A stretch of DNA of 64,000 bases from assembly GCA_029215795.1 (NCBI GenBank), contig JARDYH010000003.1, positions 30,939,001 to 31,003,000 of the forward strand. Direction: 5' to 3'. This document shows, piece after piece, positions 34,763 through 44,974 of the stretch. The notes under the pieces are model-generated. The model had not been told where the DNA came from. It was given only the letters and a program-made list of their open reading frames with translations, and ran no database searches. Both the position numbers and the translations under genes were made by a program. This DNA is from Anniella stebbinsi. Lineage: Eukaryota; Chordata; Lepidosauria; Squamata; Anniellidae. Each line of letters begins with the position of its first letter. Position 1 is the stretch's first letter.

Positions 34763-36265
34763 ATTAAAAAAGACCTCCCTGGATCCCCTGGACTTTAATA
34801 ACTACAGGCCAGTATCAAATCTTCCATTTTTGGGCAAGATGATCAAGAGGGCGGTTGCCTTCCAACTTCAAGCAGTTTTGGATGATACAGATTTTCTAGA
34901 CCCATTTCAAACTGGCTTCAGGGCAGGATATGGAGTTGAGACTGCTATGGTCGCCTTAGTAGATGATCTATGCTTAAGTATTGACAGGGGAAGTGTGTCC
35001 CTGTTGGTACTTCTGGACCTCTCAGCGGCTTTCGATACCATCGACCATGGTATCCTTCTGGAATGCCTGAGGGAATTGGGACTCGGGGGCACTGTGCTTC
35101 AGTGGTTCCGGTCCTACCTCTCGGGCAGGTTCCAGATGGTGATGCTTGGGGATAGTTGCTCTTCAAAGAAGGAGCAGCTATGTGGTGTACCACAAGGTGC
35201 CATCCTATCCCCAATGCTGTTTAACATCTACATGAAACTGCTGGGAGAGATCATCCGGAGGCATGGGGCGGGGTGCTATCAATACGCTGATGACACCCAA
35301 GTATATTTCTCTATGCCTTTGACAACAGCGTCAGCTAAGGATAGTGTGTCTCCTCTGAATGAATGCTTGGAGGCGGTAATGGTCTGGATGAGAAAAAACA
35401 AACTGAAGCTGAATCCAGACAAGACGGAGGTGCTTACTGTCAAGGGCCACAACCTGGGGTTGGAGGTGTGTCAACCAGTTCTGGATGGGGTTACACTCCC
35501 CCTGAAAGGCTGTGTTCACAGCTTGGGGGTGCTCCTGGATCTGTCACTCCAAATGACAGCTCAGATAGATGCGACTGCCAGGAGTGCCTATTATCAGCTT
35601 CGGCTGATACGCCAGCTGCACCCCTTCCTAGAGTTGGAAGACCTAAAATCAGTAGTGCACGCGCTGCTAACTTCAAGGCTCAACAATGCGCTGTACATAG
35701 GGCTACCTCTGTGCCTAGTCCAGAAACTTCAACTAGTTCAAAATATGGCAGCCAGGTTGGTCACCGGTACATCTAGGTGTGACCACATTACACCACTTTT
35801 AAAATCTCTTCATTGGCTGCCAATCAGTTTCCGGGCGAAGTACAAAGTGTTGGTTATTACCTTTAAAGCCCTACATGGTTTGGGTCCAGGTTACCTATGG
35901 GATCGCCTTCTCCCATACAATCTGCCCTGCACGCTCAGGTCCTCTGGGAAGAATTTACTACAGTCACAAGAACTAGACTGACAACCGTTACCCAGAGGAC
36001 CTTCTCTTCTGCCGCTCCCAGGTTGTGGAATGACCTGCCGGGAGAGATTCGCCAACTCACCAGTCTTCAGGAATTTAAAAGATCTATAAAGACTGAGCTC
36101 TTTCTGCAGGCCTACCCAGATGAATTTTAAAGTGTTTTATTGGTGTTTTATTGGTATTTTAATGATGTATTGGTTTTATGTGCTTTTAATCAGTTTTGTA
36201 TTTTATGTTTAATGCTGTTCCCCGCCTCGATCCGTTGGGAGAGGCGGGTAATAAATAAATAAATA

Positions 36266-36308
<43 letters not shown>
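34763..36308 (+). pseudogene. 5'-truncated L2-clade LINE: reverse transcriptase domain, one frameshift
   Basis: Non-LTR retrotransposon ORF2 remnant. Reading is open from about 34766, upstream of the methionine at 34830: LDFNNYRPVSNLPFLGK is in frame before it. Reverse-transcriptase blocks then follow in order: FQTGFRAGYG, LLVLLDLSAAFDTIDH (first catalytic Asp region), GVPQGAILSPMLFNIYM, YADD at about residues 152-155 (catalytic Asp pair), KLKLNPDKTEVL, and the thumb-like HWLPISFRAKYKVL. The frame stops at 35981. The rest of the C-terminus (RLWNDLPGEIRQLTSLQEFK) continues in another frame to 36130, so one indel lies near 35950-35970. The 3' UTR ends CCCCGCCTCGATCC/GAGAGGCGGG, then an (AAAT)n/(ATT)n tail to 36308. 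The 5' endonuclease region is missing. Relatively few breaks imply a younger copy than the one at 21 kb. Confidence 0.9.
36266..36308. repeat. (ATT)n tail of the L2 LINE
   Basis: About fourteen ATT units after the AAAT-type tail. Confidence 0.9.
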
Positions 36309-36744
36309 GTGTGTTGTGTGTTGCCCTCCAAACAACATAATAAGCAACACAACTGTTGATTGTTCCCCCCCTCCTCCGTTGCCTAATGTGTCATTCGAAT
36401 TGAGCCAGTGTGTTAATAGCGTGTGGTGAGTGGGTTAAAACACAACCCCATAGAGGCAGGTGACAAGAGCAACCAAAGCGTCGGCTGCCACTCTGCTACA
36501 ACTGGCGCAACTTGCAGAGACTGCTGGGATAGAACTGGGAGGACTGAGGGAGGAGGGAGGGTGGGGAGAGGGGTGGGGGCTGTGTCAGTCAAATGCTGGA
36601 TTGGCTATTAGTCCACTCAACGCCAGCCCCAACCACCCACAGTTGTGTAGGAATATTTTGTGTGGGGAGTACCCACAAAATAACCAACAGTGAGTTGGCT
36701 ACTCAACCCACCATTGACTAATGTGTTGTCCGAATTCAGCCTCT

Positions 36745-37624
36745 GTCTACATACCCAATCTGCTTCCTGCCCACACCTGATGTAGACAGAGCTGTTCTAT
36801 GTCTTGTAGGAATCAAATGACCATATCCAGACCCTGATGGCAAACATCTGATGCTGACATGCTCTTTGATATTGTTTGTGTCATGAGCTTTAGTAGAGAA
36901 CAACTTCTTTCAGTAGATACATGAAATGGATTGCAAAAGGTTCCCCCTTCCCCCATGTTGCTCCCCCCCAAGGGATTAGAGATGTTCCAATTTCTGTCAA
37001 GCTATATTCCTAACTGCAAATGCAATTCTAGCTCCTTTGCTTTCACGCTTCAAATTAATACATTTCTTCAGGATGTTGCTGAGCCTTCAGCCAGATGGAC
37101 TGAAATAACCACAGTTAGAGAGGCAGCAATTACTTTTCTTCCTCCAAGATCCTCCTCCTAGGGTGTTGACTTTGAGAGGCTGTTTCCAAGAAGTAGGGGT
37201 ACTTCATATTTTCATCGCTGGATCATGTAGCAGCTAGCTATCAAATGCTCTTGGGGTGGGGGAGGACAAACTGGCTGTATAGATGTAGTTACCGAAGAAT
37301 GCGGAGACAGGCTGGCCCCAGATCTGAATGGGATTCTACAGCCCTGCAAGGAAGATTCACACTGATTTAAAAAGTGCCATCACACAGGTCCAAAGTGAAA
37401 ATGAAAATCTATTTTTAAGCTGCATCCTCCTTAATCCTAATAATGAGCACATTGTTTTGACTGATGTACACATTAGCCAAAATGGCAGCCCTTTAAGGGG
37501 AAACATATTAATGGAAAGATGAAAGAAAGGGCATGACTCTGGGTTTCTAGGGACACAATCCAGCTAAACTGAAGCACTTTTATGCTCTATTGGTTTTAGG
37601 GAATGTTTTAAAATCTCCTCTGGT
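36745..37624. other. Unique non-coding sequence
   Basis: No repeat or exon recognised. Confidence 0.4.
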
Positions 37625-37702
37625 ACACACACACACACACACACACACAGAGCGCGAGAGAGAGAGAGAGCGCGAGAGACAGCACGCGCACGCGCGCGCG
37701 AG
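37625..37702. repeat. Compound (CA)n / (GA)n / (CG)-rich purine-pyrimidine tract
   Basis: A CA run, then alternating GCGAGAGAGA words, then CGCGCACGCGCGCG. Alternating purine-pyrimidine CA and CG runs can adopt Z-DNA. Confidence 0.9.
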
Positions 37703-37924
37703 CTTTTGTCAGCATAATGCCCTATCTTCCAAATGAACCGCATTTTAGAAACTGCATTACAGGTGAAACAACTCCCCACCCCAAAAATCTGCTATCAGGT
37801 TCAGAGGTAAGCATAGCTAGGACAAAAGTGGCTGAAGGGAGGGGTTGCATGAGGGCATAGGAAAACAACTGGTGCAGGAAGGGTTCCACACCCCATCCTG
37901 CCCATGGCCTATTGATTAATTATT

Positions 37925-38108
37925 GCTATTATATTCCACCTTTCTTTCTTTTGCAAGGAACCCAAGGTGGCTTACTTGGTCCTCATCCTTTCCATTTTAT
38001 CCTCACAACAACTCTGTGAGGTAGGTTAGGCTGACAGTCAGTGGGGATAGAACCCAGACCTCCCAGGTCCCAGTCTAACTCTCTAACCACTACGCCACAC
38101 TGGCTCTC
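37925..38108 (-). mobile_element. tRNA-derived SINE, minus strand
   Basis: Reversed layout: TTATATTCCACCTTTCTTTC tail side, then CCTCACAACAACTCTGTGAG, the degraded B-box side GATAGAACCCAGACCTCCCA, and CTCTAACCACTACGCCACAC as the reversed A-box. Same family as 22640-22847. Confidence 0.75.
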
Positions 38109-38306
38109 TTCACTTGAAATCATCCACCACTCACCCAGTTTATAACTATTGGGCAGTACTGTATCTACATTTGAAGATACAGTACTGTAACCATCATGTC
38201 CAGTGTCACCCTAAGAATACAGGATTTCTCCCATGTCCCAAAACTATTTTTAGTGTTCCCAACTTACTGGCCTGTTTTGCACCTCATATCATAGTGTAGT
38301 GTTTTC

Positions 38307-38919
38307 TAGGGATGTGTATTGTATAGTTAAAATGTACGATAACGATACGATAGGGTCATTATCGTGCATGTGTTTAATGATGACGATACGATACAAAACC
38401 CTAAGATAATCATCGGAGATGATAATTTTCGGGCGATCTTATCATTTTCTCGGACTGCCATATAACTATACCTATAACATATGTGCTACACATATGTGCC
38501 AAATTTGAGATCTATCCCTCCAACCCTCGATTTTATATGAATTTATTAAAGATAGTTTCAGTTCTGACAGATCAGAATGACAGCTCGCCACGTGCGTTCA
38601 TTCAGACCTGTCAGAACGGAAACGATCTTTAAAAAAATCATATAAGATCTAGGGTTGGAGGGATCGATCTCAAATTTCACACTCATACTTAGACATACCC
38701 CATAAGCACTGTGACCAAGTTTCAAGCCTCTAACTTTTAAAATACAGAAGTTATAGGCATGTTTTTCTTTTTAAAAAGGGATGCAAAAATATCATTTTTT
38801 CACGATAATTATTGTGAAGATGATACTGTTCACTGATGATATGAATGAAGACGATATTTTTTTTGGTCCAAAATTATGATAACAATAAACGACGATATTT
38901 TTTGACATGCATACCCCTA
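38307..38919. mobile_element. Non-autonomous hAT-type element, ATACGAT subfamily
   Basis: Ends TAGGGATGTGTA and GCATACCCCTA. Flanks GTGTTTTC (38299-38306) and GTGTTTTA (38920-38927) agree at 7 of 8. Subterminal regions hold repeats of ACGATA/TATCGT. The interior is a shortened version of the palindromic core of the element at 59571: the right arm (GACCTGTCAGAACGGAAACG and onward) is kept, while most of the inner left arm is lost. No coding capacity. Confidence 0.85.
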
Positions 38920-38983
38920 GTGTTTTAATTTGTTCTGCCTTATCTGTCCCTACCAGGTAGCAAGGCGGGCTGGTAGTTGCAGC

Positions 38984-39864
38984 TAGGGATGTGCATGGCC
39001 GAAATTATTGTATCATATTGTTATCGGAAATTCCGACATAATTTTTTTTTTTTAATCCAATCATATTGGGGGGTACCTGGATTTCATCGGATTGGAAATC
39101 CAATAAATATCAGAAGTTCCAATATGATAACAGTGTTTTTCCCTAATGCAAGTCTATGGGGAAAACCACTGGGCCGGCACTCCCTCCCTCCCCCACTCGC
39201 ACGCCCTCCCCCCACTTACCCATCGCCACCTCCACTGCCTCCACCGCCATCGCCACCGCTGCCCTATGGTACTACTAAACAGGCTTTCCAGCCTGTTCAT
39301 CAGTACAGAGAACTGCCGAGTGATGTCATCATCACTTGGCGCAGCTCTGTACTGACGAATAGGCCAGAAAACCTGTTTAGCAGTACTACAGGGTGGTGGC
39401 GACAGGGAAGGCCCAGGTAAGGAGCGAGAGGGGGAGAGGGAGGGAGGGAAAGGTCCCCATTACCTGGGCCTTGTCCGCTGCCATCTGCTGCTAGGAACTA
39501 CTGAGATCTAGGCTTTGTGGCCTAGTTCTCAGTAGAGCATTGGCACACCGGGTGACATCATCACCTGGCACGCCTGCGCTCTACTGAGAACTAGGCTGGA
39601 AAGCCTAGTTCTCAGTAGTTCCTAGCAGCAGATGGCAGCGGATGACAGCAGGCAAGGCCCAGGTAAGGAGCACGAGTGGGAGAGGGAGGGAGGACCGGCC
39701 CTAGGTCCGATAATCTGATATGTCTGATAGTTATCGGACATATGGATTTCGAATTGGATCAGATAAGGCCTGAGGGAATGTGTATCGTTAACGTTAATCT
39801 GATGTCTGATAACAACCTTATCGGTTTGTTATTGGCCATCATAACGATACGATACACATCCCTA
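38984..39864. mobile_element. Non-autonomous hAT-type element with paired hairpins and mixed subterminal repeats
   Basis: Begins TAGGGATGTGCA and ends TACACATCCCTA. Flanks GTTGCAGC (38976-38983) and GTTGCGGC (39865-39872) match 7 of 8. Subterminal repeats are of TTATCGGA/TCCGATAA type at both ends and end in AACGATACGATACAC on the right. They thus combine the CCGAT and ATACGAT styles of the other elements. The interior has two large palindromes, about 39262-39393 (centre 39328, TGATGTCATCATCA) and about 39481-39636 (centre 39558, GGTGACATCATCACC), separated by a GTAAGGAGCGAGAGGGGG-type spacer. Confidence 0.88.
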
Positions 39865-39872
39865 GTTGCGGC

Positions 39873-40484
39873 ACCATGGAAAGCTCCAAGTGAGCAAATG
39901 AGGCTGGAGGTGAGCTGAAGCCTTGAGTCCCTCCATCCCTTTTCCCTTTTTCCCTTTCTTCTTCTTCTTCTTCTTCTAACAAAACAAACCAACAAACAAA
40001 AAACTTTATTGACACGTGAATACAACTCATAAATAATACAATATCATAAACAACATCAAACATAATAAAGATAAACAATACAAACAAATAATAAAAAACT
40101 GATTCCCATATTTGTCTGCAATTCATGTTCAATAAGATGGTATGTCAAACTTAGTCTATGTCTTCCACTATTTTATTAAATCTTTCCCAAATGACTTCTG
40201 GGCTGTCAGGGGTTTGTGGTCCATTGTTCTTTTATTTATGAAAGTGATAAAAGGAAACCGGATTTCCATGAGCTGCATCCCCCTGCCTGAAGAGGTGAAC
40301 CCTCTGGCTGGAAGGGCAAATGCTTCTCTTCCTTTCTGTGGCCTGCTGCCTGGCACGCTCCTTGCCCCATTGGACAGATATGGTGGAATGGGAGGACCAT
40401 TAAGGCAGATTGGCCTTGGGGGAAGGTGCCTGGGTTCTACAGCCTGGGTTGGGGGTTGGGTACAGCTGTCCTGGACTCAGCTGG
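39873..40484. other. Non-coding; TTC repeat and a possible reversed LINE 3' end
   Basis: A (TTC)n run lies at 39958-39976, followed by AACTTTATTGACACGTG and an A-rich stretch, which may be a reversed LINE 3' UTR. The rest is unrecognised. Confidence 0.3.
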
Positions 40485-40492
40485 CTCATCCC

Positions 40493-40960
40493 TAGGGATG
40501 TACAGATCTTTTAAAATCTGTTCCATCTATGTTTCATGGATTGTCAGATGTCTTTCAATCTGCCCTCTGCTCATTGATGGAACCGGACCTTTTTTCTAAC
40601 CAGAGTTCTGTTCTACTTGCACTAGAATCATAGAATGATAGAAGAGTAGATTTGGAAGGCGCCTATAAGGCCATAGAGTCCAACCCCCTGCTTAATGCAG
40701 GAATCCCTCTGACATTTGCATTAGCCTTAATACACATTAGCTAATACAGATTAGCACATTTGCACAACTGCAGAAGTTCACGTTATTGCTAATGCATACT
40801 TGCATTAATGCACATTAGCACAAAGTGAAAAAAAAGTCAGACCATGATTCCGTGGAATGTGTGTGACTCAGAAGAAACTGGCTTGCAGTGGAATCCACTA
40901 GCTGGATTCCTAGAAATCCAAACTCATTAGAATCCATTGAAGATTTCTCTCACATCCCTA
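40493..40960. mobile_element. Short hAT-type MITE with perfect 8-bp duplication, containing a CR1 fragment
   Basis: Starts TAGGGATGTACAG and ends TCTCACATCCCTA; both flanks are CTCATCCC (40485-40492 and 40961-40968). Its left interior (ATGTTTCATGGATTGTCAGA, then CTCATTGATGGAACCGG) matches the element at 60527-60860. Positions of about 40625-40712 interrupt the match and are a minus-strand CR1 3' end. Confidence 0.85.
40625..40712 (-). mobile_element. CR1 3'-end fragment inside a hAT MITE, minus strand
   Basis: AGAATCATAGAATGATAGAA, then CTATAAGGCCATAGAGTCC and CCCCCTGCTTAATGCAGGAA is the reversed CR1 terminus, as at 13984-14120. The related MITE at 60527 lacks this stretch, so CR1 inserted after the MITE arose. 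Confidence 0.75.
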
Positions 40961-40968
40961 CTCATCCC

Positions 40969-41622
40969 ACTCTGATTCTGTGTTTGAAGCCACGGTCATA
41001 GCAGCATTACATACATGAACTGCAGTAAGCCTGGGATCATACTGTCCTCCCTCCCCTCCTATGAGGAAATGATTGGAAGCATTTGTTTTACTTCTGAACT
41101 GGAGTGGCCCCTCCAGTAATTTTAGGGATGAGAAAATCTGGGAGGTTCTCATTGAGGTTCTTCAAGTTGCACCTTCAAACTCGGTCTGCCTCGTTCCTGT
41201 TCCTGATTGTGAGCTTTTCCTCCAATTCAAATGGGGGGGATACACATTTGGGTGTGCATTCTTTTAAAGTGCACACCCAAATGTGTAATTTCCCTTCATT
41301 GACTGAAGTGTGGAAGTGCACATTCCCCCCCAAATTGATGTTTTTTTAAAAAATAATAATACATATTTTGTGTATGAGCATCAGAAAATCTTGTTCACAA
41401 ACGGTGCTCACATTTGCATTTGGGGATATAAATGGGCAAGTTCTGATCTTAAACAAATGGAAATGTAATTTTCATACATCCCCAGTTAATTTAAACCATG
41501 TTTTTCCCCAACACACCAGGATTGTAAACCACAATCTGATCTTGGTTTGTTTGAACAAACCATGGCTTAAACTAACCAGGGATTTTATTATGTTCAGAGG
41601 AATATAGTTGTCACAAATAAAT
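40969..41622. other. Non-coding sequence, unrecognised
   Basis: Contains a local inverted pair around ACACATTTGGGTGTGCA and TGCACACCCAAATGTGT (about 41240-41287). This could be a small hairpin or a decayed MITE. Confidence 0.35.
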
Positions 41623-41680
41623 AAGCTTTGGCCATTGGGCAATTATAGAAATGCAATAAATAAACAAATAAATAAAGTGA
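41623..41680 (+). mobile_element. LINE 3'-terminal fragment with (AAAT)n tail, plus strand
   Basis: AGCTTTGGCCATTGGGCAAT, then ATAGAAATGCAATAAATAAA is a degraded LINE terminus like that at 6690-6740. Confidence 0.5.
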
Positions 41681-42034
41681 AATAATTGAAATCATCTCCT
41701 CTAGGGGTGTGCATCGGATCGGATCCGATCCACGATCCGAATCCGATCCGACCCAAAATCGGGAAAATCCGATCCGATCCGATCCGGACAACCTCCGATC
41801 CGATCCGATCCGATCCGATGAGGTCCGATCCGGATCGGACGCCATTTTGAATGCTTTTTCCCATAGCCAAGTATTGTTTTACAAAAACGCCTATAACTTT
41901 TTCATTTTTAAAGATAGAAGGATGAAACTTGGGCACATTGTAGACTGGTTAGGGGTAGTTATCTGTGAGAAATTTCAGAAAGATTGGTGCATGCATTTTG
42001 TGGCAATTAATTTTTTAATAAATACCCAGGAATG

Positions 42035-43483
42035 CCTATAACTTTGTCATTTTTAAAGTTACACACATGAAACTTTGCCACATTGTAGGGGGTACCTTGG
42101 GACCTATGTGTGTGAAATTTCAGAAACGTAGGTGCTTGTCTTGTGTGGCAATTAATTTTTAGAAAAATGGGTAGTAGTGGGGTAAATACAGTTACGCCTC
42201 CCATTTTTTTATTTTTGAAGATACAAACAGGAAACTTGGGCACATTACAGGTACCACTTGCCTTGATATGTGTGTGAAATTTCAGAAACATTGGAGCTTT
42301 CCTTGTGTGGCAATTAATTTTTGAAACAATGAGGAAAGAAACACCTATAACTTTGTCATTTTTAAAGTTACACACATGAAACTTTGCCACATTGTAGGTG
42401 GTACCTTGGGACCCATGTGTGTGAAATTTCGGAAACGTAGGTGCTTGCCTTGTGTGGCAATTAATTTTTTAATAAATACCCAGGAATGCCTATAACTTTG
42501 TCATTTTTAAAGTTACACACATGAAACTTTGCCACATTGTAGGCGGTACCTTGGGACCTATGTGTGTGAAATTTCGGAAACGTAGGTGCTTGTCTTGTGT
42601 GGCAATTAATTTTTAGAAAAATGGGTAGTAGTGGGGTAAATACAGTTACGCCTCCCATTTTTTTATTTTTGAAGATACAAACAGGAAACTTGGGCACATT
42701 ACAGGTACCACTTGCCTTGATATGTGTGTGAAATTTCAGAAACATTGGAGCTTGCCTTGTGTGGCAATTAATTTTTGAAACAATGAGGAAAGAAACACCT
42801 ATAACTTTGTCATTTTTAAAGTTACACACATGAAACTTTGCCACATTGTAGGTGGTACCTTGGGACCCATGTGTGTGAAATTTCGGAAACGTAGGTGCTT
42901 GCCTTGTGTGGCAATTAATTTTTTAATAAATACCCAGGAATGCCTATAACTTTGTCATTTTTAAAGTTACACACATGAAACTTTGCCACATTGTAGGCGG
43001 TACCTTGGGACCTATGTGTGTGAAATTTCGGAAACGTAGGTGCTTGTCTTGTGTGGCAATTAATTTTTAGAAAAATGGGTAGTAGTGGGGTAAATACAGT
43101 TACGCCTCCCATTTTTTTATTTTTGAAGATACAAACAGGAAACTTGGGCACATTACAGGTACCACTTGCCTTGATATGTGTGTGAAATTTCAGAAACATT
43201 GGAGCTTGCCTTGTGTGGCAATTAATTTTTGAAACAATGAGGAAAGAAACACCTATAACTTTGTCATTTTTAAAGTTACACACATGAAACTTTGCCACAT
43301 TGTAGGTGGTACCTTGGGACCCATGTGTGTGAAATTTCGGAAACGTAGGTGCTTGCCTTGTGTGGCAATTAATTTTTTAATAAATACCCAGGAATGCCTA
43401 TAACTTTGTCATTTTTAAAGTTACACACATGAAACTTTGCCACATTGTAGGCGGTACCTTGGGACCTATGTGTGTGAAATTTG
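42035..43483. repeat. 454-bp tandem repeat, 3.2 copies (left arm of foldback element)
   Basis: Unit starts at 42035, 42489, 42943 and 43397, giving an exact period of 454. Copies 2 and 3 read identically over the longest shared open stretch. Copy 1 differs from them at a handful of sites but reads the same as the inverted copy at 44290-44673. Confidence 0.93.
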
Positions 43484-43740
43484 TACTCAAGCAGACACGA
43501 GCCCTGTAATGGATACTACCAAGGATCAAAGGGATCGAGACCAGAGTGATCCTTCCTTGCACGCATGGCTGCAAAACTCAGCTAGGCTCAGCCGTTCTGC
43601 TTGAAAAGTGAAAGTAGGAAAGGAAACACGAGCCCTGTAATGGATACTACTAGCAAGGATCAAAGGGATCGAGACGAGAGAGTGTTTCCTTTTCTTCGCG
43701 GGAAGCGGGAGGGGAAGACCTGGCCTCTGTAGAGATTTTT
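43484..43740. other. Central loop of the foldback element with an internal direct repeat
   Basis: The block ACACGAGCCCTGTAATGGAT...GATCAAAGGGATCGAGAC occurs twice, starting at 43495 and 43626. The second copy is bracketed by GAAAGGAAACAC (about 43618) and its complement GTGTTTCCTTTTC (about 43681). The composition differs from the AT-rich arms. It matches nothing I recognise and could be captured host sequence or the remnant of an ancestral interior. Confidence 0.6.
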
Positions 43741-44974
43741 TTGAAACATGTAATTTAAAAATTCCATAGCCATCAAATGCCTGGACCTATAATTCTGAAA
43801 TTTCTGACACATATCTACCCCTAACCCATCTACAAAGTGAGCAATGTTCAGACTTCTAACTTTTAAAATAAAAAAGTTATAGGCGTTTCTTTCCTCATTG
43901 TTTCAAAAATACCTTGCCACCACATGCCTGGACCCAGCTGTCTGAAATTTTACACACATATCAAGCCAAGTGGTACCTGTAATGTGCCCATGTTTCCTGT
44001 TTGTATCTTCAAAAATAAAAAAGTGGGAGGCGTAACTGTATTTACCCCACCACTACCCATTTTTCTAAAATTAATTGCCACACAAGGCAAGCACCTACGT
44101 TTCCGAAATTTCACACACATAGGTCCCAAGGTACCGCCTACAATGTGGCAAAGTTTCATGTGTGTAACTTTAAAAATGACAAAGTTATAGGCATTCCTGG
44201 GTATTTATTAAAAAATTAATTGCCACACAAGGCAAGCACCTACGTTTCCGAAATTTCACACACATGGGTCCCAAGGTACCACCTACAATGTGGCAAAGTT
44301 TCATGTGTGTAACTTTAAAAATGACAAAGTTATAGGTGTTTCTTTCCTCATTGTTTCAAAAATTAATTGCCACACAAGGAAAGCTCCAATGTTTCTGAAA
44401 TTTCACACACATATCAAGGCAAGTGGTACCTGTAATGTGCCCAAGTTTCCTGTTTGTATCTTCAAAAATAAAAAAATGGGAGGCGTAACTGTATTTACCC
44501 CACTACTACCCATTTTTCTAAAAATTAATTGCCACACAAGACAAGCACCTACGTTTCTGAAATTTCACACACATAGGTCCCAAGGTACCCCCTACAATGT
44601 GGCAAAGTTTCATGTGTGTAACTTTAAAAATGACAAAGTTATAGGCATTCCTGGGTATTTATTAAAAAATTAATTGCCACAAAATGCATGCACCAATCTT
44701 TCTGAAATTTCTCACAGATAACTACCCCTAACCAGTCTACAATGTGCCCAAGTTTCATCCTTCTATCTTTAAAAATGAAAAAGTTATAGGCGTTTTTGTA
44801 AAACAATACTTGGCTATGGGAAAAAGCATTCAAAATGGCGTCCGATCCGGATCGGACATCTGGTCCGATCCGATCCGACCAGCCTCCGATCCGATCCGAT
44901 CCGACCCCCCAGGTCCGATTCCGATCCGCTATCCGATCCGATCCGGGGGGTCAGTGCACATCCCTAATCTCCTC

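Larger units (their letters stand above)
34166..36741. mobile_element. Nested MITE complex (GGCTGAATTCGG family) split by an L2 LINE
   Basis: The outer left end GGCTGCATTCCGACAACGC and outer right end GTGTTGTCCGAATTCAGCC match the two ends of the simple copy at 11824-12049. They are flanked by TCT on both sides (34163-34165 and 36742-36744). Inside are further termini of the same family at 34378 (GGCTCAATCCGGACGAC), 34674 (GGCTGAATTCGGACGACAC) and, inverted, 36395-36406 (TTCGAATTGAGCC). Copies have therefore inserted into or recombined with one another. The L2 at 34763-36308 then landed inside. Exact layering needs an alignment. Confidence 0.6.
41702..44966. mobile_element. Large foldback hAT-type element built from a 454-bp tandem unit
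   Basis: Begins TAGGGGTGTGCATC and ends GTGCACATCCCTA. Both flanks are ATCTCCTC (41694-41701 and 44967-44974), a perfect 8-bp duplication. Both ends carry GATCCGATCC arrays. The left arm then holds three complete 454-bp units, each starting CCTATAACTTTGTC (42035, 42489, 42943), and a partial fourth (43397-43483). A non-repeated centre (43484-43740) follows. The right arm is the inverse complement, with about 1.7 units between about 43860 and 44640. Each unit is made of three diverged sub-repeats of roughly 150 bases marked by GTGTGGCAATTAATTTTT. Repeated 127-codon frames are a by-product of the unit lacking stops; their periodic composition argues against a protein. No transposase. Confidence 0.92.

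Noticed and set aside
42007..43298. Three repeated 127-codon minus-strand frames (and a plus-strand one at 44290) as a novel protein family
   Set aside because: They are the same frame in successive 454-bp units of a foldback transposon. The protein itself is internally periodic (FKN-K-I-G blocks) because the DNA is. Stop-free length follows from the unit, and no start context or domain supports translation.
42035..43483. CRISPR-like array
   Set aside because: Period is 454 bases with no short repeat/spacer alternation, and the host is a vertebrate; it is a transposon arm.
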